Shown here piece after piece: positions 54,543 to 61,970 of a stretch of 64,000 bases of DNA. The stretch spans positions 1 through 64,000 of the forward strand of contig NZ_PQHZ01000012.1 in the NCBI RefSeq assembly GCF_003385185.1. The letters run 5' to 3'. The notes beneath the pieces are model-generated. The model had not been told where the DNA came from and did not search any database. It worked only from the letters and a program-made list of their open reading frames with translations. Origin of the DNA: Amycolatopsis palatopharyngis. Its GTDB lineage: Bacteria; Actinomycetota; Actinomycetes; Mycobacteriales; Pseudonocardiaceae. The stretch's first letter is position 1, and each line of letters opens with the position of its first letter. A program made the translations under genes and the position numbers.

Positions 54543-55370
54543 CTAGCGGAAGGCAGCACCACTGGGGTCGCACGCACGCCAGAAGTGGTTGCCCAAGCGC
54601 GAGATGTGCACGGTGCGGCGGACGAACCTGGCTCGTTTCACCGAATCCTCTGCCGCGCGCACCGTCTCGTCGGTCATCAGGATCTCGTACTGGGTGTCCA
54701 GCGCGGGCGCTTCCTCACCGAGGTCGACGAGGCCGAGCCCGATCAGCCGGGTGAGATAGCTGGGAACGTGGTCGAGCAGCGACACCCCGGCCGACTTGCC
54801 GACGGTGGAGGCGTTGCGCAGGACCACGCGACCGGCGCCGCCGAGCCCGGTGCGCTCCACCACGTCGAGCGCCGGGAACGGCTCGCCGTCGGAAAGCGCG
54901 GAAAGGATGCGCGCCTCGTCCGGCGTCAGCTGGCGCAGGATCACCGCGTACAGGTACTCCCGTGCCCGCTCCTTGCCGAAGCCGATGGACTGGTTGAGAA
55001 GTTCGCCCATCGCCGCACGCAACGGCTCCACCTGACCGAGCGCCGTCGGCACCACAGTGGTGGTGGCCCGGACCGGGAGCGGGTCCTGCGCCCTGCCGTT
55101 GTCGGTGTGCTGGGTCATCGCCGACGCCTGGGTGAGCGCCGCGTGATACGGGTCGTCGACGTCGTCGAGCCTGCGACGCAGCTCAGTGAGGGCCACCCGC
55201 TCCAGCGAGCGCAGACCGCGTTCGGCCACCTCGGCTCCCGGGAGTCGCCGGCCGAAAGAGGCACCGGTTCGGGCTGCCCAGCCGACCAGCGAACCGGCGC
55301 GGCGGACCAGCTCGGGACCGCCGTCCCCGCTGCTCGCACTCCTGCCGGTCGAACGATCCACTGGACCCAC
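54543..55370 (-). CDS. DUF4393 / Abi-alpha-like protein
   Basis: A 275-residue protein from GTG 55370 (GGAGGGAG seven bases upstream). The C-terminal ~170 residues (PLRAAMGELLNQSIGFGKER, EYLYAVILRQLTPDEARILS, LSDGEPFPALDVV, LLDHVPSYLTRLIGLGLVDL) match the Abi-alpha/DUF4393 type, which is named after abortive-infection proteins. The N-terminal part is Ser/Gly-rich, then LVRRAGSLVGWAARTGASFG. Whether it defends against phage is unknown. Oriented with DUF445 but separated from it by 83 bp. Confidence 0.7.
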   Translation of the reverse strand: MGPVDRSTGRSASSGDGGPELVRRAGSLVGWAARTGASFGRRLPGAEVAERGLRSLERVALTELRRRLDDVDDPYHAALTQASAMTQHTDNGRAQDPLPVRATTTVVPTALGQVEPLRAAMGELLNQSIGFGKERAREYLYAVILRQLTPDEARILSALSDGEPFPALDVVERTGLGGAGRVVLRNASTVGKSAGVSLLDHVPSYLTRLIGLGLVDLGEEAPALDTQYEILMTDETVRAAEDSVKRARFVRRTVHISRLGNHFWRACDPSGAAFR

Positions 55371-55460
55371 GGTGCCGCTCCCTCCTGCTGGGGTACTGAT
55401 GCTACCCGCCGGTAGGCGTAAGGACACCGGACAGCCGGACCCACCCTGCCCGGTCACCTC

Positions 55461-55523
55461 GAGTTTGCAGTTTCGGGGCTTGAGTTCGCAGATTACGGGC
55501 GTGAGTTGGCAGTTCCGGTGCCG
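55461..55523. repeat. three tandem 21-bp repeats
   Basis: Units begin at 55461, 55482 and 55503 with GAGTTTGCAG, GAGTTCGCAG and GAGTTGGCAG followed by T/A-T-T/A-C-GG. The same family occurs in five copies at 59686-59789. Non-coding, in front of the Abi-alpha-like gene. Confidence 0.85.
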
Positions 55524-55800
55524 ACAGTGTGCACGAAGTACACAGCCAGTCGTTGTCGCGCGGGCCGCAACACCACGCGGATGAGCAGGTCCAGCGCCTG
55601 CTGAGCGCCTGCGGTGACCATGACGTCCTCGCTCGTGGCCCCGTACGTCCCTGGCCACCGCGGCACGGATCTGCCGGTAGATCTCGTCGCGACGGCCGCG
55701 GGGACCCGTACGGGGCCTCGGTCCGGCGCCGTGGTCCCGGTAGCCGAGAACGCCCCGGATCTGGATCGAGTGCTCGGGCTAGTCGGCCGTGATCCGCAGT
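55520..55800 (-). pseudogene. remnant of a PLP-dependent (MocR-like) aminotransferase gene
   Basis: On the minus strand, one frame contains ATSEDVMVTAGAQQALDLLI followed by RVVLRPA, the signature of the MocR/class I-II aminotransferase domain (VTxGAQQALDLL). Upstream, in another frame, DEIYRQIRAAVARDVRG looks like the preceding helix. No start, stop or remaining domain fits, so this is a decayed fragment. It fills most of the 55371-55869 gap with the 21-bp repeats at its left. Confidence 0.55.
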
Positions 55801-55869
55801 GGCGGCCGAACGGCTAGGGCGTGTCTTCCATATACGCGACAGGGACAGAACGGGGACATTCGCGGACCC

Positions 55870-56304
55870 TCAGTCGAGACAGAACTCGTTGCCCTCGATG
55901 TCCTGCATCACGATGCAGGACTCTTCGAACTCATCCGCGAGCAGCACCCGAACGCGCTCCGCGCCGAGCGCGACCAGTCGTGCGCATTCGGCCTCGAGTG
56001 TGTCGAGGCGCTCTTTGCCCACGAGCCCGCTGCCTGCCCGGACGTCAAGGTGCACCCGGTTCTTGACGACCTTGCCTTCGGGAACGCGCTGAAAGAACAG
56101 CCGAGGGCCAACGCCTGTGGGATCAACGCAGACGAATCCTGAACCCTGGCGCTCAGCCGGCAGCGAGCGATCGAAATCGTCCCAAGTAGCGAACCCATCC
56201 GGTGGTGGCGGCACCTCGTACCCCAGCACGTCGCACCAGAAACGGGCGAGACGCTCAGGTTCCGCGCAATCGAAGGCGACTTGAAACTGTTTGATCGAAG
56301 CCAT
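55870..56304 (-). CDS. VOC-superfamily (glyoxalase/bleomycin-resistance-like) protein
   Basis: A 144-residue paired beta-alpha-beta-beta-beta protein: FQVAFDCAEPERLARFWCDV, LGYEVPPPPDGFATWDDFDR, CVDPTGVGPRLFFQRVPEGK, KNRVHLDVRAG and FEESCIVMQDIEGNEFCLD. The HLDV and final E-x-C/FC strand positions are typical of the VOC glyoxalase-like subgroup. Substrate unknown. ATG 56304. Confidence 0.85.
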   Translation of the reverse strand: MASIKQFQVAFDCAEPERLARFWCDVLGYEVPPPPDGFATWDDFDRSLPAERQGSGFVCVDPTGVGPRLFFQRVPEGKVVKNRVHLDVRAGSGLVGKERLDTLEAECARLVALGAERVRVLLADEFEESCIVMQDIEGNEFCLD

Positions 56305-56360
56305 CGGCACACAGTAGCGGCAGGACACCGCGTGGCTTAACCGATTTCCGGCAGCACGCT

Positions 56361-56741
56361 CTAGCGGACGGCCCTGCGTGTCGTCCGGTTTTCCTTGCGC
56401 AGCTGCAGAATCCTGGCTCCACCAACGAGAGCCACCAGCAACGCACCCGCGATCGCGGAGAACAACATCGCGACCGCCAGCGGCAGGCTGCCGGACATGC
56501 CGAGGAAGTGCACGGTCGCCGTGTCGAGGTTCTGCAAGATGAAGATCAGCAGGAAGATGAGCAGGATCGTGGCGATGACGACCGCGATCCACACGCCACT
56601 GATCCTGGTGCGCCTGTGCTCAGGACGAGCGGGCTCGTCCCTCTCGTAGTCATCCAATGTGGACTCTGCGGGGGCCGGCCCGGTGTCGTCACCGCCGGAG
56701 GAAGTCCACTTCCTGCCCTGCCCGTGTGTCATGCCGGACAT
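56361..56741 (-). CDS. LapA-domain (DUF1049) membrane protein
   Basis: A 126-residue protein: disordered N-terminus, then two membrane helices, GVWIAVVIATILLIFLLIFI and LPLAVAMLFSAIAGALLVAL, with ILQNLDTATVHFLGMSGSLP between them, and a C-terminal basic coil (RILQLRKENRTTRR). This is the LapA/DUF1049 pattern; its actinobacterial role is unknown. Confidence 0.85.
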   Translation of the reverse strand: MSGMTHGQGRKWTSSGGDDTGPAPAESTLDDYERDEPARPEHRRTRISGVWIAVVIATILLIFLLIFILQNLDTATVHFLGMSGSLPLAVAMLFSAIAGALLVALVGGARILQLRKENRTTRRAVR

Positions 56742-56860
56742 TGTCCCCCTGACGCGAGTTCGGCGCAGCCCGGCGAGCCGAACGGGTGATCAAGGCGAGA
56801 TCGCCCGCGTTGACGGTATGACCATTGCCAGCCGGCTCGGTTGGGTGGAGGCTGTCCGGC

Positions 56861-57499
56861 ATGACCACATTCGTGTTGATCCACGGCGGCGGGGGTAGCG
56901 CCTGGGACTGGCACCTCGTCGCTCCCGAACTCGCCGCCCGCGGCCATGAGGTCAGTACTCCGGAACTGCCCATCGAGAACGAGTCCGCGGGATTCGACGA
57001 GTTCCGCGAGACGGTGGTGAAAGCCGTCGGCGAGCGGAGCGACCTCGTGGTCGTGGGCCACTCCTACGGCGGGTTCACCGCGCCGCTGGTCGCCGACGCG
57101 ATACCAGTGCGGTTGCTGGTGCTGCTGTCGGGAATGGTTCCCGCCCCTGGTGAGCCGCCGAGCGAATGGTGGGGCAACACGGGTTTCCAGGACCAGTCCG
57201 AGCTCAGCGACGAGGAGAAGTTCTTCAACGGCGTCCCGGCCGAACTCGTCGCGCAGGCCCCGGCGCACGCACGGGACCAGGCCAGCGCCGAATGGGACGA
57301 ACCGTGGCCGCTCGACGCCTGGCCCGACGTGCCGACAAAGGTACTGACCCCTCGTCAGGACCAATTCTTTACGCCGGATTTCCAGCGCCACGTGGCAGCG
57401 AAGCGGCTCGGCATCACCCCGGACGAGATCGACGGTGGGCATGCTGTCGCGCTCAGCCACCCGGCGGAGCTGGCCGACCGGCTGACGTCATATCTGTAA
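56861..57499 (+). CDS. alpha/beta-fold hydrolase
   Basis: A 212-residue hydrolase. Oxyanion HG motif FVLIHGGGGSAWDWHLVAPE, nucleophile elbow VVVGHSYGGFTAPLVADAIP (Ser), and catalytic His in GGHAVALSHPAELADRL. It is close to plant-type salicylate/methylesterase-like small hydrolases (EstC type). ATG 56861 after GGAGG; substrate unknown. Confidence 0.87.
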   Translation: MTTFVLIHGGGGSAWDWHLVAPELAARGHEVSTPELPIENESAGFDEFRETVVKAVGERSDLVVVGHSYGGFTAPLVADAIPVRLLVLLSGMVPAPGEPPSEWWGNTGFQDQSELSDEEKFFNGVPAELVAQAPAHARDQASAEWDEPWPLDAWPDVPTKVLTPRQDQFFTPDFQRHVAAKRLGITPDEIDGGHAVALSHPAELADRLTSYL

Positions 57500-57538
57500 C
57501 TCCCCGCCAGCCGGCCAGCTTCCGGATCTTCCTGAAAG

Positions 57539-58150
57539 TCAGGCCTTGAGCCATTTCTGTGCTGCTTGTACACCGTCGAGCGTGAGCTGGTGGCCACCCG
57601 AGTGGCGATGCGTGGTCACCTCTGCCGACCGCTCTCGCAGGTGTCGCACCAGACGGTCCGCGGCATCCAGTGGTGCCATCGGATCTCGCTCACCATTGGA
57701 GAGGAACACCCGCGAGCCGGACAGATCGTGCTGCGGCGGCTCCGGCACTGGCGACATCGCCGCGAACAGGGCCGCTTCGCGGACCACGTCCGGGTGCATG
57801 AGGGTAAGCGCGGCCGCGATGTTCGCGCCGTTCGAGAAACCGGCCGCGACCAACCGCCGATCGCCCAGTTCGTAGTGCTGCAGGGCCGTTCGCACGAACT
57901 CGGCGAGCTGACCCGCCCGCACGACAACGTCGTCGAAGTCGAACACGCCCTCCGCGAGCCTGCGGAACCACCGTCGTGCACCGTTCTCCGACACCGGCCC
58001 TGCCGGGGCGAGCATCGGCGACGCGGGGCTCAACTCCCTGCCGAGATCCAGCAGGTCGTCCGGGCCGCCTCCGGTGCCGTGCAACAGCAGCAACACCGGG
58101 GCATCCTGCTCACCGGCGACGAACCGGTGTTCCAGGGACAACTCACTCAT
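57539..58150 (-). CDS. MhqD-like carboxylesterase
   Basis: A 203-residue phospholipase/carboxylesterase-type alpha/beta hydrolase: PVLLLLHGTGGGPDDLLDLG (oxyanion), nucleophile LVAAGFSNGANIAAALTLMH, acid SNGERDPMAPLDAADRLV, His HSGGHQLTLDGVQAAQKWL. ATG 58150 overlaps the stop of the dioxygenase gene, the same arrangement as mhqO-mhqD in Bacillus, where the pair detoxifies quinones and other electrophiles. Confidence 0.85.
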   Translation of the reverse strand: MSELSLEHRFVAGEQDAPVLLLLHGTGGGPDDLLDLGRELSPASPMLAPAGPVSENGARRWFRRLAEGVFDFDDVVVRAGQLAEFVRTALQHYELGDRRLVAAGFSNGANIAAALTLMHPDVVREAALFAAMSPVPEPPQHDLSGSRVFLSNGERDPMAPLDAADRLVRHLRERSAEVTTHRHSGGHQLTLDGVQAAQKWLKA

Positions 58151-59112
58151 GCCCGCTCCAGGTCGTTCTCGTCCGGAAGTTCCAGCTTCGGCAGCATCGC
58201 CTGGATCTGCTCCCGGTCCGGCTCCAGCCACGGTGGCAGCTTGAGGGCGCGACCCAGCTCCAGCAACGGCTCGTCGATCCCGAAACCGGGTTCATCCGTG
58301 GCCACCTCCAGCAGCGTTCCGCCGGGCTCACGGAAGTAGATCGACCGGAAGTACTGCCGGTCCAGGATCGAGGTCACCTTTACACCGCGGTCGACGAGTT
58401 CCTCCCGCCAGGCGGCCTGGGTCGGCTCGTCCGGTGCGCGCCAGGCCACGTGGTGCACGGTGCCCGCGGCAACCAGCCCGCTCGGCGCGTCCGGGGTGAC
58501 CAGAACGTCCACCAGGGCACCGGGACCGCCCTCGCCCGCGCTGAAGCGGAACCGGTTGCGATCCTGGTCGGCGAACTCCAGGCCGAGCCCCTCGGTCAGC
58601 ATTCCGGCGGTGGCCTCCTCCCGGTCCACCGAGAGGGTCACCGAGTGCAGTCCCCGGACCGCGTGCTCGGCGGGCACGTGCCCGTTGTCCCACGGCTGCC
58701 TCGGGTCACCCTGCGGATGGGCGACCAGCGACAGCTGCAGACCGTCCGGGTCCCGGAAACTCAGCACGTCCTCGTCGTCCCGGTTGGTCACCCGGCTGGT
58801 CTCCACGCCCGCACCCTCGAGGTGCTGCTTCCACCACCCGATCGAGTCCTCCGGCACGGAGAACGACGTGGTGGTTGCCTGTCCGGTGCCGTGTCGCCCA
58901 CTCGGTGCGTCCTTCCAGGGGAAGAACGTCAGCAACGTGCCGGGCTTGCCGGAACGGTCGCCGTAGTACAGGTGGTAGGTGCCAGGGTCATCAAAGTTCA
59001 CCGTGGTCTTCACCAGGCGCAGGCCGAGCGTGCGCAGGTAGAAGTCGGCGTTGCGCTGCGGGTCGCCACCGATGGCGGTGACGTGGTGCAGTCCGCTAGT
59101 CCTGATCGACAT
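58147..59112 (-). CDS. ring-cleaving dioxygenase, MhqO-like
   Basis: A 321-residue protein with two VOC modules. Module 1: GLHHVTAIGGDPQRNADFYL, LVKTTVNFDDPGTYHLYYGD; module 2: RGLHSVTLSVDREEATAGML, TVHHVAWRAPDEPTQ, and FRSIYFREPGGTLLEVATDE. Metal ligands are the His of GLHHVT, HHVAW and Glu of LLEVATDEPGF. Glyoxalase-fold extradiol dioxygenase of the MhqA/MhqO/MhqE group. Divergent from a MarR gene whose probable operator lies in the gap. Confidence 0.9.
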   Translation of the reverse strand: MSIRTSGLHHVTAIGGDPQRNADFYLRTLGLRLVKTTVNFDDPGTYHLYYGDRSGKPGTLLTFFPWKDAPSGRHGTGQATTTSFSVPEDSIGWWKQHLEGAGVETSRVTNRDDEDVLSFRDPDGLQLSLVAHPQGDPRQPWDNGHVPAEHAVRGLHSVTLSVDREEATAGMLTEGLGLEFADQDRNRFRFSAGEGGPGALVDVLVTPDAPSGLVAAGTVHHVAWRAPDEPTQAAWREELVDRGVKVTSILDRQYFRSIYFREPGGTLLEVATDEPGFGIDEPLLELGRALKLPPWLEPDREQIQAMLPKLELPDENDLERA

Positions 59113-59156
59113 GACAACTCCGTTCGAGGGGTGTTTCCGACGCTAACCAGATAACC

Positions 59157-59170
59157 TCTTGCGCGCAAGA
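59157..59170. promoter_or_regulatory. MarR operator, divergent mhq-type promoter region
   Basis: A perfect 14-bp palindrome TCTTGCGCGCAAGA, 37 bases before the MarR GTG and 45 bases before the dioxygenase start. Likely the binding site of the MarR protein, controlling both directions. Confidence 0.65.
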
Positions 59171-59206
59171 TATATTCCAGTGAGATGAATCGGGTACACT
59201 GACCCC

Positions 59207-59677
59207 GTGCCGACCGAGCCCAACCCTTGTGCCGACGACGACGAGATCGTGACCTGGTGGGGACTGGTCATCGAGGGGTACCTCGCAACGCAGGACCGGC
59301 TGATGGGCGAGATCGCCGAGCGATTCGGGCTGGCGCCGGCCTCGTTCGACATCCTCATCCGCCTCATCCGTTCTCCCGAGCACCGGATGCCCATGACCCG
59401 GCTCGCAGGCGAAGCAGCACTGTCGAGCGGCGGCTTCACCAAGGTGGCCGACCGGTTGGTGACCGCAGGCCTCATCCGCAGGGTGCCCAGTCCCGAGGAT
59501 CGCAGAGTCACGTTCGTGACGCTGACCGAGCACGGCCACGATGTCGCGGACAAGGCCAGGCAGGCCTGCGCCGAAATCCTGCGGCGCAGGGTCCTCACCC
59601 CGCTCGGCCCGGAGGTCTCGGCCTCCCTTGCCGACGCGATGCGAACCCTGCGCTCGGTCAACTCCATCGAGCGGTGA
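59207..59677 (+). CDS. MarR-family regulator (MhqR-like)
   Basis: A 156-residue winged-helix repressor: LIRLIRSPEHRMPMTRLAGE, AALSSGGFTKVADRLVTAGL, IRRVPSPEDRRVTFVTLTEH, ending RTLRSVNSIER. Divergent from mhqO-mhqD-like genes; MarR proteins of this setting sense quinones/electrophiles. GTG 59207. The 21-bp repeats begin nine bases after its stop. Confidence 0.9.
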   Translation: MPTEPNPCADDDEIVTWWGLVIEGYLATQDRLMGEIAERFGLAPASFDILIRLIRSPEHRMPMTRLAGEAALSSGGFTKVADRLVTAGLIRRVPSPEDRRVTFVTLTEHGHDVADKARQACAEILRRRVLTPLGPEVSASLADAMRTLRSVNSIER

Positions 59678-59685
59678 TGACGCCC

Positions 59686-59789
59686 GAGTTGGCAGTTCCA
59701 GGGCCCGAGTTCGCAGTTCCAGGGCCCGAGTTGGCAGATCCGGGGCCCGAGTTGGCAGATCCGGGGGCCGAGTTGGCAGATCCGGGGGG
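59686..59789. repeat. five tandem 21-bp repeats
   Basis: Units begin at 59686, 59707, 59728, 59749 and 59770: GAGTT(G/C)GCAG(T/A)TCC(A/G)GGG. Same family as at 55461. Located between the MarR gene and the siderophore promoter. Confidence 0.9.
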
Positions 59790-59858
59790 ACCGCCCCTTT
59801 CGCCAACCCGTCAGTAACTGTTCGTGTCGGCCCTCTCATTTACAGTCACAGCGGTACT

Positions 59859-59875
59859 AAGGTAAGACTTACCTT
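59859..59875 (+). promoter_or_regulatory. iron box (IdeR/DmdR-type operator)
   Basis: AAGGTAAGACTTACCTT, a perfect palindrome around a central base, close to the DtxR/IdeR/DmdR consensus TTAGGTTAGSCTAACCTAA. It lies 32 bases before sbnA, so iron-loaded repressor should silence the siderophore operon. Confidence 0.85.
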
Positions 59876-59907
59876 GCTGCTGCAGCTTCGCCTAGCCGAG
59901 GAGAACC

Positions 59908-60930
59908 GTGACTGTCACCGACGCCGTGGCCGGATCCGTGCGCGCATCCATCCTCGATTGCGTCGGTGGTACGCCGGTCGTCGCGCTGCATCGCCTGTTT
60001 CCGGCCCCGGACGTCGAGGTGGTCGCGAAGCTGGAGCTGATGAACCCTGGCGGCAGCATGAAGGATCGATCGGCGCGCTACATCGTCGAGAGCGGACTGC
60101 ACGACGGCACGATCACGCCCGGCAGCAGGCTGATCGAAAGCAGCTCGGGCAACTTCGGGATCGCCCTCGCCATGGCCGCGCGCGTACACGGCCTCGAGTT
60201 CACCTGCGTCGTGGACCCGAAGACGACCTCCGCCAACCTGGCGATCCTGCGCAGTCTGGGAGCGGCTGTCGAGGTCGTCGACGAGGTGGACACGGCGGGG
60301 GGTTACCTCGGCACGCGCATCCGGCGGGTGCGGGAGTTGCTCACCGAACGACCGGGAACCATCTGGATCAACCAGTACGCCAACGACCGCAACTGGGAGG
60401 CGTACTACCACGGGACCGGAGCCGAGCTGGTCACGCAGCTCACCCAGCCTCCGGGCTACCTGTTCGCGGCGGTGAGTACCACCGGCAGCGTCCTCGGCTG
60501 CTCACGCCGGCTCCGGGAACGCTTTCCCGGGCTGCGGGTCGTCGCCGTGGACGCCGTCGGGTCCGTGATCTTCGGTGGCCCGCCAGGGCGGCGGGAGATT
60601 CCCGGGATCGGCTCCAGCCGCGTGCCGGAGCTGTGCTGCCCGGCCGAGGTCGACGAGGTCGTGCACGTCGACGATGTCGACGCCGCCCTCGGCTGCCGGG
60701 AGCTGCTGTCCACCGAGGGGATCTTCGCGGGCGGCTCCAGTGGTTCGGTGGTCGCGGCGATCTCCCGCTGCCTGCCCCGGCTGCCGAAGCCCTGCCGCAT
60801 CGTGGCGATCTTCCCCGATCGCGGCGACCGCTACCTGGACCTGGTCTACGACGACGACTGGCTGGAGCAGGCACGGCTTCGTCGTGCGGAGACCGCCACC
60901 GACACCGACACCGACAGGAGTAGTTCGTGA
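59908..60930 (+). CDS. sbnA: N-(2-amino-2-carboxyethyl)-L-glutamate synthase
   Basis: A 340-residue fold-type II PLP enzyme of the cysteine synthase family. PLP lysine in GGSMKDRSA (K52), phosphate-binding SSSGNFGIAL (~79-88), STTGSVLGCSRRLRERFPGL and EGIFAGGSSGSVVAAI. With SbnB it makes L-2,3-diaminopropionate from O-phosphoserine and glutamate. GTG 59908 after GAGGAG. Its stop overlaps the sbnB start (GTGA). Confidence 0.93.
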   Translation: MTVTDAVAGSVRASILDCVGGTPVVALHRLFPAPDVEVVAKLELMNPGGSMKDRSARYIVESGLHDGTITPGSRLIESSSGNFGIALAMAARVHGLEFTCVVDPKTTSANLAILRSLGAAVEVVDEVDTAGGYLGTRIRRVRELLTERPGTIWINQYANDRNWEAYYHGTGAELVTQLTQPPGYLFAAVSTTGSVLGCSRRLRERFPGLRVVAVDAVGSVIFGGPPGRREIPGIGSSRVPELCCPAEVDEVVHVDDVDAALGCRELLSTEGIFAGGSSGSVVAAISRCLPRLPKPCRIVAIFPDRGDRYLDLVYDDDWLEQARLRRAETATDTDTDRSSS

Positions 60931-61970
60931 CCGAGACCCTCGCCTCCCCGGATGCCGGCACGGATTCCCCGCGAATGCTCTACCTCAATCGCCGGGACAT
61001 CGCGGCGGTCGGTGGCGCCGATCCCGAGCTCTATGTCACCGCCCTGCGGGCCGCCCTCGTCGCGCACGCGGCCGGCCGGACCGTGCAACCGCTCAAGCCG
61101 TACCTGCGAGCGAATGGCAAACAGGGACATATCGCGGACCGCATCATCGCCATGCCCGCCTACGTCGGCGATCCCGGCATTTCCGGTCTGAAGTGGATCG
61201 GAAGCAAGCACGACAACCCGACGGCTCGCGGACTCGAACGGGCCAGTGCCGTGATCGTGCTCAACGACCCGGAAACCAACTACCCGATCGCGTTGCTGGA
61301 AGGCAGTCTGATCAGCGCGTGGCGCACCGCCGCCGTGACCTGCCTCGCCGCCGAGTACTTCGCGAGGCCCGGCTTCACCGACCTCGCACTGATCGGTTGT
61401 GGGGTGATCGGCAGTACTCAGCTCAGGGCGCTCACCCGATGGTTCCCGAACATCACGACCGCCCACCTCTTCGACACCGACCCGGACGCCGCGCACGCCC
61501 TGGCGGACCGGATCGGGGTGGAACGGCCCGGCATCGAGGTCACGGTGACCGGCAGCGCCGAGGACGCGGTACGTGCCGGCGAGGTCGTCCTGCCGTGCAC
61601 TCTCGCCGATGCCCCCTACATTCCCTTCTCCTGGCTCAGTCCTGGAACGTTCCTCGCCAACGTATCGATCATGGACGTGCACAAGGACGTGTTCCTCAAC
61701 GCGGACAAGGTCGTCGTCGACGACTGGGAACAGAGCAACAGGGAGAAGAAGATCATCAACCAGTTGGTCCTCGATGGAACCTTCTCCAGGGAACAACTGC
61801 ACGCCGAACTCGGCGAAGTACTGGCAGGCACTCGTCCTGGCCGGGAAGACGACGAGGAGATCATCCTGCTCAACCCGATGGGGATGGCCGTGGAAGACAT
61901 AGCCTGCGCAGCCGAGGTTCATCGCAGGGCAAGGGAGAAAGAGATCGGCACCTGGCTGGATCTGTACTAA
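60927..61970 (+). CDS. sbnB: 2,3-diaminopropionate biosynthesis dehydrogenase
   Basis: A 347-residue NAD-dependent enzyme of the ornithine cyclodeaminase/mu-crystallin family that releases L-Dap from the SbnA product. DRIIAMPAYVGDPGISGLKW, GSKHDNPTARGLERASAVIV, Rossmann LALIGCGVIGSTQLRALTRW, and VVDDWEQSNREKKIINQLV are SbnB-typical. Directly followed by the synthetase gene (no gap). Confidence 0.94.
   Translation: MTETLASPDAGTDSPRMLYLNRRDIAAVGGADPELYVTALRAALVAHAAGRTVQPLKPYLRANGKQGHIADRIIAMPAYVGDPGISGLKWIGSKHDNPTARGLERASAVIVLNDPETNYPIALLEGSLISAWRTAAVTCLAAEYFARPGFTDLALIGCGVIGSTQLRALTRWFPNITTAHLFDTDPDAAHALADRIGVERPGIEVTVTGSAEDAVRAGEVVLPCTLADAPYIPFSWLSPGTFLANVSIMDVHKDVFLNADKVVVDDWEQSNREKKIINQLVLDGTFSREQLHAELGEVLAGTRPGREDDEEIILLNPMGMAVEDIACAAEVHRRAREKEIGTWLDLY

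Noticed and set aside
55461..59789. 21-bp repeats as a CRISPR or minisatellite coding region
   Set aside because: No spacers between units; open frames through them are accidental and lack starts or ribosome sites.
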